DNA of 64,000 nucleotides from Oscheius onirici (lineage: Eukaryota; Nematoda; Chromadorea; Rhabditida; Rhabditidae): the NCBI GenBank assembly GCA_932521025.1, contig OW051469.1, forward strand, positions 7,886,398-7,950,397, read 5' to 3'. The notes under the pieces were generated by a model. The model worked only from the letters and a program-made list of their open reading frames with translations. It made no database searches and had not been told where the DNA came from. The translations under genes were made by a program, and so were the position numbers. This document shows positions 1 to 12,800 of this stretch, piece by piece; position 1 is the first letter of the stretch; each line of letters begins with the position of its first letter.

Positions 1-1
1 T

Positions 2-1903
2 ATGACCACTCCACTTCCGACACAGCTAGCTCGTAAGTCTATGAATCTTTTCCAGACGTCCACAACTAGTTCAGTCCCATGAAATCCAACGCATGCACAT
101 TTTGAGTTTAATATTATGATTTTTCGCCTCTCTATAGTTTTAGGTTAAATGATATCATGAGAAAGGTGAAAAACATGTATTGTACCCTAGAGGGGATTGT
201 AAACTGACATGAATTTTACAGAACAACAGCGAATGTTCTCGGATGTGAACAAAATTTTGAAAAAAAAAGCCCGGTCTGGTAGCAAGCTTTCTTTTCTGTG
301 ATGGGCCGAGTAGAAATCAGAATCTTTTGAGCATGACGCGTTTGCACTATCCGCCGTTTTCCTTCTTGACTTTGACACGATAAGATAGCGGAAATGGCCA
401 CAAAGTAGACTTTTCCAGGAAATCCGCAGCTCTCAGCCGAATTTCTTCGGGACTACTACACAAAGCAGGCTACAGAGAGAGTTGCACAGCTGCGAGCAAT
501 CAATGCAATCTCCAAATTCGCAACACTATACAATGTCCTTGTTCCCGAGGTCTATTGTCCAGATTTGGTCAGAGTCGGAAACGTAAACGACGGCGGCAAA
601 TGGGTCTGTAATCCGAGGGTGATGCCGAAAGAAAACTGCAGGTCTTTTTGAATTTGTTTCTATTTAAAATTGCCCAGTTTAGCATATATTCTCTCGGATT
701 GAGAGACGACATCTCATTTGACCGGGAAATTCAAGAGTTCAATAACTATGGCTGCAAAATATATGGATACGATGCTGTAGAAATTTTCCAGACGCTTTGA
801 AAAAAGGTTTTTACAGGTTCAACAGCAGAACCGTACAATACAGGCGTATTTTAAAATTAATGGAAGGGCCCAGAAGATGAAAATTACACCAGAAACTAAT
901 TTGACGAAGGGGGAGAGTAGTTTGGGTAAGTTCTGTCTCTCAAAGTTATTGTGCGACTTTTTCAATTAGCCCATCTTATAGTGCGGATAAAAATCTACAA
1001 TTTTGTAGAACATGGCTTAAAAATGAGTGAATAGCCACAGAAATGATGAACGATGTGCATCGCCGTAAGAGGCGGCACCTGTAATTTCAACGGACCTTCT
1101 TTTTTGTCCATATTTTCCAGGCGGAACTGGCAGTTTTCTTGTTTTTTTTTGGCGTAGATGTCTCTATATTTTCTCTGTCTCTTTTCTCATTCACTGATCT
1201 CAATTGTCTTTCTAGGCGAGACCGTCTCTTTTGACGTCCTCCCGTCTGTTTGCGATGTTCTGTAAAAATGTAGAGCGCATCACAAAGGTTTAAAATGATA
1301 GAAAGTGCGGTCCATTCTCAAAGTCCCGAAAATATAGCAGTTGGGTAAAGTCCTTCTCAATCTCTTCGCTTCCACGTCTCTCTATCGCTCTGTATCTCTT
1401 TTCTCATTCAATTTTCAGCTGATTTACTACGCTCAAATAGCGACAACTATACCGAAATTCTGAAAATGGACATTGAGGGAGCCGAATACTCGACGCTACC
1501 AGAGTTTCTCGATCAGTTTCAAACCTGTCAAATTTACTTGGAAATGCATGGGGAATCTCTCCAGATGAGAGACTTGCTCCATAAGATCGCAAAGTACTAT
1601 ATTTTCTTCTTTTTTTTCAACACTAAAATGTTCAGGAGAGGCTACTATCTCTACTTTTACGAAATCAACGGGGACAGCTTAAAAGCCTGTGAGTACAGCT
1701 TCATCCACGAGGACTGTATGGAGCGATACGGCGTCTTTATGCTGGCTCCATATTTGAAGCATCTATTCGTGGATATTCGGACTGTCGCTCCTCCTGTGAT
1801 ACCTTCGGTTCCACCTTCCCAAATCGTCTACAATCCCGAGAGACAGAATGTTTTTCCTGGTCGGGTTGGAAAAATGTTCAGTGGTCCAATTGTCGTTGGT
1901 TAG
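2..1903 (+). CDS. METTL24-like (FkbM-type) methyltransferase domain protein
   Basis: Exons 2-32, 419-641, 683-776, 817-925, 1419-1593 and 1636-1903 join in frame to give about 299 aa. The first exon may begin upstream, because its ATG is at the very edge of the window. Motifs seen in order are an SAM-binding-like RVGNVNDGGKWVCNP, then CSIYSLGLRDDISFD, then KMDIEGAEYSTLPEFLD, and an aromatic C-terminal strand region. This order is typical of the METTL24/Methyltransf_21 family common in nematodes. The predicted role is an SAM-dependent methyltransferase; its substrate cannot be told. Two introns are very short (40 and 42 bp). The 42-bp one is in frame, and if retained would add a poly-Phe stretch, so it is almost certainly removed. 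The next coding exon downstream is convergent. Confidence 0.72.
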
Positions 1904-2073
1904 GTTATCTGGTTGTTTTTTCATGTCTATACGGGTACAAACACATAAGGGTTTTGTATCATGTAGTTTATTGGTCTGAAAATAACGTCTGTGATGTTTA
2001 TTCGACGCAGCATAGATCCCTGTGTAAAGAACCAAGTGGACAAAGCTACAAACTGGCTATTCTCGAGCATATT

Positions 2074-2533
2074 TCAGGATCTCCGGTTAACATCAGCGGT
2101 TTGCTGGTTTTGTATATCTTCAGTAGATACTGGTAGACCATAATTTCCCTTAATGATGGCTACTGCTTCGGGTCGAATGCTCGATAAAACCTTTTCATCT
2201 TGTTGTCTAGCATCGGGGACGCCAGCTCCGATTGATTGACCAACAATCTTTCTGATTCTCAAGAGATATCTACAAGAGCGCTTGTACAAGATGCAACAGT
2301 GAATGTCGTCCTTCGGGAAACCGTCCTTAGTCTGCCACATCGTGCAGAAGAAGGAACAAACGGCAGTCTTTGAAAACGCAGAAGTTTTAGCACTTTGCGT
2401 GTGATTCCTTGCGTTCTGGTCGATTTTTCTGAAGCGTACATGTTCACAAGGACCTTGACCGGGAAGAAACGCACTCCCCGTTCCTTCTAAAGTAGCTGCC
2501 ACCAGAACAATCAAAACTTCTACATAGTTATAT
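2074..2533 (-). CDS. Terminal exon of an unrecognised, probably secreted, Cys-containing protein
   Basis: An open stretch of about 152 codons follows a good acceptor (cag at 2534-2536) and ends in TGA at 2074-2076. The N-terminal part is hydrophobic (VEVLIVLVAATLEGTGS). A cysteine-containing middle follows (CSFFCTMWQ and HCCILYKRSC), then a hydrophilic tail. No in-frame ATG lies directly before it, so it needs an upstream exon that I could not place. It matches no family I know. The hydrophobic start and paired Cys suggest a secreted or membrane-anchored protein, but this is inference. It could still be a chance ORF. Confidence 0.35.
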
Positions 2534-2539
2534 CTGAAA

Positions 2540-5500
2540 TATGCGTCTCTGTTTCTTTCCTATTTCTTGATCTCCTAGTTAGTTCACTCCCAACTAACTT
2601 GCTAGTCCCCATTCTCACCGGGAACTGGACAAATCACCCTCGAACACCGACTCTTGACCTCTTTCGACTACAGCACATTAACATTTACTCCATAAATCTG
2701 TTCACACTCTTCTCCATAATCTATCCTGTTAGTGTTGCACTTGAACAAACGAAAACATCCAACACTTTCTCGAATAAAAACTTTCAAGGAGCATAATCTG
2801 AAAGCCGGCAATCAGTAGTTCCAAGTAAACAGGTCAAGATCTGAATTGTTACAAAATGTTCCACATTCTCCTTTGCAGAAAAGAGTTTTTGTAAATATCA
2901 TGATTTCACTCTGTGCACTCCCTCTAATCTGGCATGAATCAGGACATCCTGAGAACATGTAAATGTTTATTTAATCTCCTTCTCCGGCGGTTTTCTGATC
3001 CTGTACTCTGGGTGCTTTACAAAACTTGCAATTTGCGACACTCTATTTTCGTTGACTGAAGATCGCGGAGACTTGTTTGTGCTGAAAAGAAGCTGCGAAA
3101 TTATGTAGTTTTAAATACACAGAGACGGACGTCAGAAGCACTCTTACGTGATAGTTCTCTGTGAGAGAGAGACATGGAAATGTTGGAGGACAAACAAGTG
3201 GGAAGAGGGCAGATACCGTGGGACTGTCTAGAACATACTTGTTTTGTTGATCAAATAGATCGGAAGTGCGTCCCCCGCACAAGAAAAACGGTGTTTGATA
3301 AAATGCATGACGTGAAAACGAATCAGCATTTTGAGAACTTTTACCACGAGAAAGTCTTCAAATTTACTGTGGTATCCTGAGCTACAAGATGATTCACTAA
3401 CTGAACAAGAAGAGTCCACCAGTTTTTGAAACTTCGTTTGCTTCACAAGGATAACCTCGACGAGATGGTAACACTTCTGTGCTTTCATTGGTAGAGTTAC
3501 TGCTGACTGACCTCGTCGTCAACTACCGCATCAGGGGCAACGTTTATTTCTTTAGTTGACTGTTTTTTTCATCACTTCGACTAGTAGCGAATTAATAGCA
3601 GCCTACACGGAGTCTACAAGATGATCTTCCGTCTCATATGTCTGTCATAAGTCCAATTCTTAGAAGGGCAGAAAAGAGATCGGTTGAGAAAATCCCCTTC
3701 TGTAAACTACAACCAATTTTTGTGTATATCCTTGTTATTGCTATGAACCACAGTCAATACGATTCTGTATTTTTGAGGCTTTTCCTGTAACCGTATAATT
3801 GTCTCGATCAAGAAAACAGGCATGTTTAGACAACAGTCAAATGGTCATTTGTGCTGTTGACGTCAATGAGATCGAATTCCCACAAGAGAGGACCAACAAG
3901 TCCACCAAAACAGTTACTTTGATCTTTCTAATAACAGTTTTCCTTCAGACAGTTTCCGAACTTTCGGACGTGACGGGACATTCCTGCTCACTCTCTCAGC
4001 ACAAACCCCGCAATCGTCGGCCGTCAAAATAGGCACGTTTCGAGGTGACGGCAAGAGAGGATAGCACTCTGAAGCGGTATTAATCAGTGCGAAGCTATTC
4101 AGGAGCATGTTGCGTTCATTGAGCACTTTTCTGAAAACAGGCTGACAACTAGCAGAAAGAGAGGCAAAAAAGCTGTCTGGAAGTGCAGAGAGAAGGGTAC
4201 TGAAGCTGGTTTTCTGGGACTTGGAGGACTGGAAATTCAAAGATATAGAGAGACATTGATATGCTCATACAGTAGTACCTCAAAAGGTTTATCACCCCCG
4301 CGGTTGTTCAAATTCTTTTTTAAATTTGAATTTATATTGTTTACTTTCTACAGGGTTTTATACTTGACCATGTTCTTTTGTAGTCTTTGCAACTAGACAG
4401 CTTTGAAAAAAGCTGAATTCTTAGAATCCAATTGAGGTCTGAATTGAACAATTTTTTGCCCTCTATTTATGTTTTCTATTCATGGTAGTGATGAGATCGA
4501 GACCAAAGCTTGAAGCTGTACAGCTAAGAAAACATAAACTTGAAAAAGATGAATCCGTAGACCTTTAGATGTTATTTGTCACAATATTCCAGGGTCTAAT
4601 GACTTCCTGAATCTGATTGAAATGAAGGAGAAAAGTTTTTCGTTTAAGTCTTTCGTGATCCGAGTTTTTAATATCTTTTGAAGAGGCAAGCTTCCGAAGA
4701 AAAATTTTTCACTATCTTCTTCTGACCTGGACATCTTGAAAATCATCGTACCGTTCTTCGTTTTGAATTTAAGAGTCACAAAAAATCTAAAACCCCTGAG
4801 AAGCGAGAAAGACTTCTCTGCTTCCTGATTGTTGCCCACACTCTCACAATGCTCCTTGTCACTGCCTGGGAGTTTCCTATCCCCCAATGACGCATAAGTG
4901 ACTACTCCCAGTCTGTCTACTCCCCCGTGACCGTACACCGGCCAAAACACCACGTGAGATGAACACCGTAATTACTCACACTTGAAGAAGGATTTAGTGC
5001 AGCTGGACTACAAAATTATTTCAAATTCAGTGAAAACACGTCAGTTTTCTGCTTTTTGACGCCTCTTTCAGTGTCACCGAGACCAATTTTGTAGCGTGGT
5101 CATGCGTATTTTTAGAGCAAACACATGCTACTATGAAAATTGAATGGGTTGACCGTTTATTTCTGGAATGGCTGATGAGATGGTAGCGGTGACAAATAGA
5201 CAACATTGACTGTGAATAAACAGTCCGAGCAGGAAAAATAGTGACCACTGGGATCAGAGGGATAGAAAGTGTCAGAGAGACATCCCTGTCCGCATCCTTA
5301 TCGTCTCGTCAGCCATCGACGATGGGGTTCGGCTACTCATTATACCCGTCCTAACCAACTAACAGCTAGAGCGAATGCTTTTTTGACCAAGAAGTCTCGT
5401 TTGTTCCAGCTACAGTCATCTTCCCAGTCCCCGGGAGGATGTCCTGAACAAAATTTTTGGAAGCCTTTTTTTTGAAGGCAACAAGCTTGTTTCCCGATCC

Positions 5501-8500
5501 CTCAGTTCAATCAGAATATCAGGCTGCTGCCACGCTCTTTCGCTTTTGACGTGTTGCAACTTTCTGACAGGAGTAAACAACAAACAAGCGTAGGAACTTC
5601 ACTCTCCAGGGTGCAGCTGTTCGCGCTCTCTCTCGCTCCGTTGCAGCTGGGAATGTCCTCCGTTCGTAGTAATGTGCTTGTCCGATTTGCAACTATAGTT
5701 TTGCTCACCTTTTTCGGTCCCTCCGAGACACAACAAGCTCGGAGACTGATTGCAGCGTGTGATTATTGGAGAGACCAGCTCTCCGCCGTGTTGACCTTTC
5801 TGAATACATGACCAATTGGAGACAGAGAGAGAGTCTACAGACTTTCTTATTTTCATAAAATAGTCCAGAAATATCCCGTCTATTCAGATACAAATTCAGC
5901 GATCTTCTCATTTCTCCGAGTCTGAAATCCATGACTCAAGCACGCTGTCGACTACAATTATCTGACCCGGAGAAGGTCACGAAAATAGAGGGAAGCAGGT
6001 TGAAAAAGCCAGAAGATACAAGGCTTGCTAGAATCTGAGAGAGGACATTCAGAGGACTCAAGAGCACAGATCTGGGCGAAATTACAGGTTGTCCCTCTAT
6101 TTCGGAGAACTTCGCAACTTGTCATGATCACTGTACAGCTAGTTCACACGGGGAAAAAGCCTGGTCTGTGTGAAACTTCCATGATGACGGAAGAAGGTTT
6201 TTTCGGCTGGGAATCGAAGGCGATGTTTTACGAAAAGCTTTAATTTGGAAAAACTGAGATTTCACAAAATCGGTTTCATAGACACTTTTTTAAATTTTTA
6301 GACCTACTGTGAACTTGATCGTGTCCTACCAACGCCGACACCTCTTCATCATCACAGATTCGAGCACAAATGAAAAGAGGAGAAACTGAAACTTCGAAGA
6401 AAAGGGTTCCTGAAAAGAATTCCTGAAAGTTTCATCATCTACTTTCTGGGCCGTAGTAGCTTTGAGGATCCAAAACCGACTGAACGCGGTTGGTAGAATC
6501 ACTAAAAAATTATAGAGGCAGGATACGCCAGCTCTTTTTCTGTTTCTCCGCATTTCTTTTTTGGAGCCACTACCTCAGCCACTTACTGTGGAGAACTGCA
6601 GTTTGGTGAACCGTCTTTAGATTGGCTATTTTCAAGATTTTGTTCAGCGTTCGTTGGGAAAAATAATAAAACTTATAAAAGAAGTCTACTCATTCCTCAA
6701 CCACGTCAATCCGGCAGCTATAAAAACCTACATTCCTTTAATGATCGGTCTTCTTTTGACTATCTGAATGCTATGAAATTAAATGTTTTCACTCAAATAT
6801 GAAATTTATGCTTATTTCCCTGTTTGCAAAAGAGAGGAAGACGTCGCAGCATAGATCTCCTCCTTTGAAAAGAGATATCCTTGTTGCCCTTCCGGGATTG
6901 AACTCTATTGATAAGTATCTTCTGTTTTGGTGAGAATGTAAAGAGACGTCACAAGTACGATTGTTTGGGGAAAGTGGGAATAAGAGGAAGAGAGACTGAG
7001 AAATTGTCCAGGCAGAGAGATGTATCAATTGGAACTTCTGGTGCTCCCTACACCGAAACTGAACAAAACTGACAGACTCCGATACACAATGACTCACTTG
7101 TCTATCTTGTTTTTCGCTACTTCCTCTGCCAGGAAACTTGACTCCGAAATAACAAAGCTTCAAAAAACTCTCTTACACATTTACCGACATTCCCAGGTGG
7201 CTTTTCCTTGAATCACACGTCTGAAGGCGGCAATGTTGCCTTCTCACCACAGAGAACCTAATTGTTTTGACCTGATTGGACATCCGGGGGGACAATCATT
7301 AAAATGATTAGTACATATCTGACGTTGTAGTATTTTGTTTTTTTCGACTTGGAAATGTCCAGAAAAATATCAAAATTGCAACTATAGTAAACACGTGCTC
7401 CGTCAAACAGATTCCTGATGTTCTCGTTTTCAAGAGTTCACTTCACCGGGGCTTCTCCACACGCTTTCCTCTTTTCGCAATTGCAACGAAATCCCGTGGT
7501 TTTCGCCCTCGCACTATGTTTATCCTGAGAGCCAAGGTTTCTTCTCGAAACTGGCGAAGAAACCTTCGTGCAACGTCAGGACACCTTGATCAGAAATGGA
7601 ACTGAACAACCAACATCAGGTCGTTGATCCTCCTAGTGGGGGAGTGAACTGTGAAACGACTGAAATTAGACATGGAACTAGAAGATGATCAGCGGTTTTT
7701 GAGGCTAATTAGTTGTCTCGTGTAAACCGCTTTCAGTATCAGAATTAGATACTCAGTCAAGTTGAACACTTGTTTGAACTCGCAACTGGATAAGTTGGAT
7801 ATGCAGCTAAAGTACGGATGTTTGGGACTCCGCTAAAGATACGCAGTCAAATTTTAAATCCTAGAGTTTTTTCAAAACTAATGGTTGACTGACACTGTTT
7901 AATGGCGAGTATCGCTGCCAAAATTTAACAGACTAACTTTGTAATGAAGACGCCTTGAGCGATCTGCATTTCCAGTAACCAACTCTGATAATTTAAAGGT
8001 CCAATTTTAAAATCAATTTTACAACCAGCATTGTCGATAGCAGACTTCATGATCACTGGGCTCACCTTTTCATTCAAATTTCCCCTCACCCTCTAAGTTA
8101 TGCGGTTAGATCAAACGTCTCCAAGCTGCGTCAAATAGCTCATCACTTAATCCAATATTCAAAGTTTCCCGGTGTACTTTGGCTCAAAATAGCCGCTGAT
8201 CTTTGGGTGGAGAGCCTTTAAAAAACTGGACTTTTTTCCGTGGGTGTCCCTCTCGGCAGCCATCATAATGAGCTTTGAGGCTGAGTTCTGTCTATGGCTC
8301 TCTGCTTGATTCAAAAGGATAAATATTTTCACTCCGGACAAAATATCCCAATCAGGCTACATTAGTCGTGTCGTCGCGAACTAGAGCCGATGATCATGGG
8401 TTCGAAATACTTCACGTGGCCGGAAAGGGTCTCCTGATAAGAGGGCACAAATTTTCTAATTTGGTAACTTCGAATGATCTTTTCCTCTGACTGAAAGTCG

Positions 8501-9352
8501 AAGAACGAAGAATCTGTGGGAAAAAACCCCGTTCCCCTTCAAAGGATCTTTCAACGTCTCCGATGTCTCTCTCTCTTCCTCGCCCAGACACAGAATTTCA
8601 AAATGTTGCCTTCCTGTACACAATTAGAGAATATCCACTTTTCTAATTATAGGCTCTTTTTGACCTGTGTGTGACGTGTCTTCTACACACGCGAAAAGGA
8701 CCCACGTAACCCGAGAATCTCAGATTCGTCTGGGTCCCTTCGGTCCAACCTCTCCATTTAATCGTTCCCTCTTGATTCACTCTTTTGTTTTTGACAAGAG
8801 ATTTGCACTAATTCCAAGGACTGCCCTTTGGTGACAAAGAAATTATGGTTAAAAGTTCCTCTTGAGTAATGTGTGAACGGGACATGTTTGTCTTCTGGTT
8901 AAAATTAGGTCTTCTGGAGTGACCACGAGACGTGGGAGTACCCCTTTAAAAAGGATCGTCTTACAACTGTTTTATTCTCGGACACGTAGTAGCCTCTTGT
9001 TGTGGCATATAATATCACAAACCGGGGGTGCGGAAAAGTATAAAGGGGCACAATGTGAGACCAGAAGAAGAGGAAAATAAATACACTCTACAACTACAGT
9101 AAGACCGTCTGTCTGGATGCTATTTTTGAGCAAAAAGGAGCGGGGGAATCCTAGAGTCTACTAATTACGCTGTAAATTTGAGAAGACGGGCCATGTCATC
9201 CACGTCTTCCAAGCTCTATTTATAGATCACAGGAGGAGAGAAGGGAATAGGAAAAATCAGCATCACCTAGAGTACCCGTACTGGAGAGACCGCGCAGAAG
9301 ACTAAAAATGGAGATCCGTTGTGTGTAAATGGGTCGTCTTCGAAATGAAGGG
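2540..9352. other. Gene-poor stretch, no supported gene
   Basis: About 6.8 kb with stop codons in all frames and only short ORFs, most of them starting at non-ATG codons. ORFs at 3914-4240, 4579-4953 and 6789-7163 (all minus) reach 108-124 codons but show no motif, no codon pattern and no convincing splice partners. I see no tRNA or rRNA gene. The stretch lies downstream of the insulin-like gene. Confidence 0.5.
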
Positions 9353-9765
9353 CTAACAGCAGAACTTCTTCAAATATTCCATGGAGCATTTGTTCTTGCA
9401 ACAGTTGTCTACCAAACTGTCTCTTTTGGCCGGTGGCGCCCAGAATTCTGCAAAAGTTACTGTAAGTTTTTGTTCTTTTGAATCTCCCGCCAAAATCCAA
9501 GAGTAAAAAAGCAGTACGAACCTGAACGTTTGCTCGCTGTAGGTTCTCCTTCAGCCGGCTTGACACATCCGCCGCAAATTTTTCTCAAACTGGCCAAGAG
9601 GACGGTTCCACACATCCGGTTGTCCCTTCGATGGCGGGAAAAGAGTGATGGACTGACGAGACGATCCTCATCATCGGTAGATTCAATAGAATCTTGACGG
9701 TAGTATGTCAAAAGAGAGGAAACGGCAGTAGACAAAATAAGAATGATGAATAGTCGCAGCAACAT
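9353..9765 (-). CDS. Insulin-like peptide precursor (beta-type, 8 Cys)
   Basis: Two exons (9765-9522 and 9447-9353) join in phase 1 to give 112 aa. Residues 1 to about 18 are a clear signal peptide (MLLRLFIILILSTAVSS). A propeptide with a basic RHRR site follows, then a B chain with CGTVLLASLRKICGGC, a KR site and a linker. A second KR site precedes the A chain DSLVDNCCKNKCSMEYLKKF, which ends Cys-Cys-stop. Three B-chain and five A-chain cysteines allow four disulfides, as in nematode beta-type insulins such as DAF-28 and its relatives. The intron between the B and A chains is in a usual place for ins genes. Expected role: a secreted ligand for the DAF-2-type insulin receptor, acting in development, stress or lifespan signalling. 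Whether it is an agonist or antagonist cannot be told. A TATA box lies about 40 bp upstream. Confidence 0.92.
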
Positions 9766-9806
9766 TGGGGAGAAACTGATCGGAGTAGCTTCTCACTTAC
9801 GGGAGC

Positions 9807-9812
9807 TATATA
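9807..9812 (-). promoter_or_regulatory. TATA box of the insulin-like gene
   Basis: TATATA lies about 42 bp before the ATG on the minus strand in a GC-rich setting (ctcctatatagctccc). The spacing would allow a very short 5' UTR. This is inferred from motif and position only. Confidence 0.35.
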
Positions 9813-12800
9813 GGAGCGCTGGGGGCGGGTCGGCTGGGGCGTGGCCGTGGACCCGATCTTGAAGACGAGGAAGAAAGACAATTAAGGGGAGGAGGTGAAT
9901 ATAGCCGGGGCGGAGACTTTGATCATTTTTGATGAGAGAGACAATTTTTCTGTATGAGATAAAATGGATAATAAACAGACTGATGAATAAGCTAATTTTC
10001 GAGGCTGGACAACACTTTTTGTGTCTCATGTTTATGACAGCTATACAGAATTGCGAAAGTCTCTGGTTTCATGGTCAAAGAGCTAAATTTGAGGTAGAAT
10101 TCAGATATTTTCAGGATACTCTACTCTCGCTTCCAAAAAGAGCCAGGATCAAACAGCATCTTTTCCCTGCTTGCAATGATATGTCACTACTACTTTTTAA
10201 CGTACTTTTCAGTCTCGGAAATTCGTTTAGATGATGTAATGTTTATTGTGATCGCGAGCGAGTCGGAAAACTCAATTTTCAACACGGTTCTTTTATCATA
10301 TCAAGAAGTTTTCTCAAGACATCAACATGTGCTTCTTTTCAAAGGAGTGCGTACATTACTTAAAATAAAATAAAAATTAAGGGTACTTAAAATAATCTGT
10401 CTTGTTCTTAAAATTCATTAAGCAAAAGTGACCAGAACACAGTTGTTACAGACAGACCATCAGATGATTTTTCGGTCAACATGCATCATCCCAATCCCTA
10501 TTTTCAGTCCGCTAATATTCAAAAGAATTGTATGAGCAGTTTACTGTTTATGACAGCCAATTGCACGCGATTCCTGGTCATGGCCATTATTTTTATCCTC
10601 ATCGAGATTCCCTAATCCGGAGCTAAGTGAAGCAGCAGCAGAGATCAAAAGTTTGTCCACTGATCTTGGACGAAAGTTTTTGGCAGTCAAGTCCAGAGAA
10701 GAAGAGTCAGAGAGTCTCTGTGTACGACAAACGTATATTTTTTTAATCCGCGTCGCGCAAAGTGCACAAATAGTTCAGCATCTTTGAAAAACTGATTACT
10801 GTAATCGTCTTCCAAGCACTTTTTTACCAAGCTAACAACCATGCAATGTTTTGTAAATTTTGGATTTTAGCGTGACCTTTTTGAGCCCCAGTTCTTACGG
10901 TAGTCTGGACCTGCCGCTGTTATGTTTTCTGCCCAGCTCGAAGGAAAATTTGTAGACTTTTTTTCCCTTTCCTTCTGAGAGTTCTGAAGAAAATTTTAGA
11001 GATTTTTTCAGCCCACTTTATTGTAGACGGTTTAAAGTTTGTTTAAAAAAGTAAAGTTGAGAAAATTCTGGAATAAGAAAGGTGTTACTCAATTTTTGGA
11101 CGCTCAACGTATGCTTAGCAGCATTTTAAACGATTGTGGGTCCCGCAGCGGTCAAACTTGAGTATTAGGTCAAAATTAATGTTGCCAGCACAGGTCAAAT
11201 ATCACAAGGGCGATTGAATTTACTTCGCACCTGTTCAAATTTCTTCATCTCACTTCGCGGAAAAAGACAAAACAACTTGAATCCAATTTAAGCATCACAT
11301 TTTCATCGTGGGTGAACACAGGATGTGAATCAGAAAATCTGATACGACACAACTTATCCTTCCGGGCCTCTCTGTCCCTCACTCCCTAGGGAAAGCGTCA
11401 TCTTAAAAACACTTACTCACACAGAAAACTGTCTAGCTGTCAGTTCTGAGAAAGGAGGGGGTTCCCATTTCTGGACTCTCGTGTTTACCAGCCAACATGC
11501 ACTTTCTTCCAATTAGGCAGGTGTTTAAGCTAAAAAATGTTGATTATTAGCGGGTGGAGGTTAATCTCTATCTCTCTCTCCGATAATTAAGGGACTGTGA
11601 GAGACTCTTCAATTTTAGATTGTTCGAAATTCGAATCTATCGGACTGTTTAGTTGGAAGCAGTCCTTTAAGATTTTCTCGTTGTGAGACCCAATGTGCGC
11701 ATTTCGAATTCTCCGCCACTCTTCGTTTTAAGTTTTTTTTCTTCGTTTAAACATCTGAAAAAAAGTGTTTTTATTTTCTTTACGGTGTATACTTCTGTTC
11801 AGATTGACTAACTCAGACTTGTCCGCCCGATCCGCTAAAAGTCAACAAACCAAACGATTCTCTTAATAATTTCGCCACGAAATTGGAAGCACTCCTATTT
11901 GACTCTCTCTTTGTCAAAACAAACACAGTTTTTGTCCTTTCGGTAATGAGAGGAAAGACTGATATGTTGATTTTGTGCCTACTTACGCTACGACTCAATT
12001 CCGAACAACAGGCTCAAATTTCGGGTGCGTAGTGAGGACAAGCGCCACATCATAGATCCTGCCTACGCTTCCCTTTTTCAACTGATTTTATTCAATGATC
12101 AAGTTCCAAAAAAGTTAATATTTCAACATCGAGAACTTTTCGCAACATCGGGTATTGTTTTCTCATCCGAAGCCGGTTTATCAGTCCAGAGGTTAATAGT
12201 TGACCGATTACGGTGCAATCGTCATCATTTATTTTGTCCTTGATCTTGCAAAAAAAAAACAGGGACAACGAACTCTTGAGCGAATTTGCAAGGGATCCTT
12301 TCTAGGACAAAAAACCTCTCTCTAGCAAAACCAAAAAACCTCTTTCTGTCTTACTCACCTACTGAGTTTTGGTTCGAATCCAATCTTCTCGAACACTAGA
12401 TCTTGAACTCGTGAGGCCCGATTGACTATTCTATGTCTAGAGCAACCCACGAAGAGTAAAAAAAGAGCAATGATCGTGCCTTTTTCTTCTCATCAAGAGT
12501 ACACGTTCCTATGGCTTCAAGCGCAATTTGAGTGTCAGAAAAATATACTCTCGGCCAAGTTGCCCTTTACGAACTGGAGAAGCTAGCTGACCTCGTGAGG
12601 GGGAAGAAGTACAAAAACGAGGTGACAAACGACTCTCCGAAAACGGTTACGGTAACTTAGAATAGATTCTGGCGTGAATATGGAAAAGGGATATAAGGAA
12701 ACGGAGGGACTGATGTCAGATTCACCAAAAACCTGGTAATTAGAACTGAGACCAAATAGGAATGTTAAAACAGCAGCACGCGAACAGTCTTCCATGCTCT

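Noticed and set aside
1594-1635. Read-through coding of a poly-Phe stretch in the METTL24-like gene
   Set aside because: The 42 bp have GT-AG ends and a T-rich acceptor and keep frame when removed; better explained as a short intron.
4579-4953. 124-codon minus-strand ORF
   Set aside because: No recognisable motif and no convincing splice or start context.
12365-12390. B-box-like GGTTCGAATCC suggesting a tRNA
   Set aside because: The T stem does not pair properly and no A box or acceptor stem lies at the right distance.
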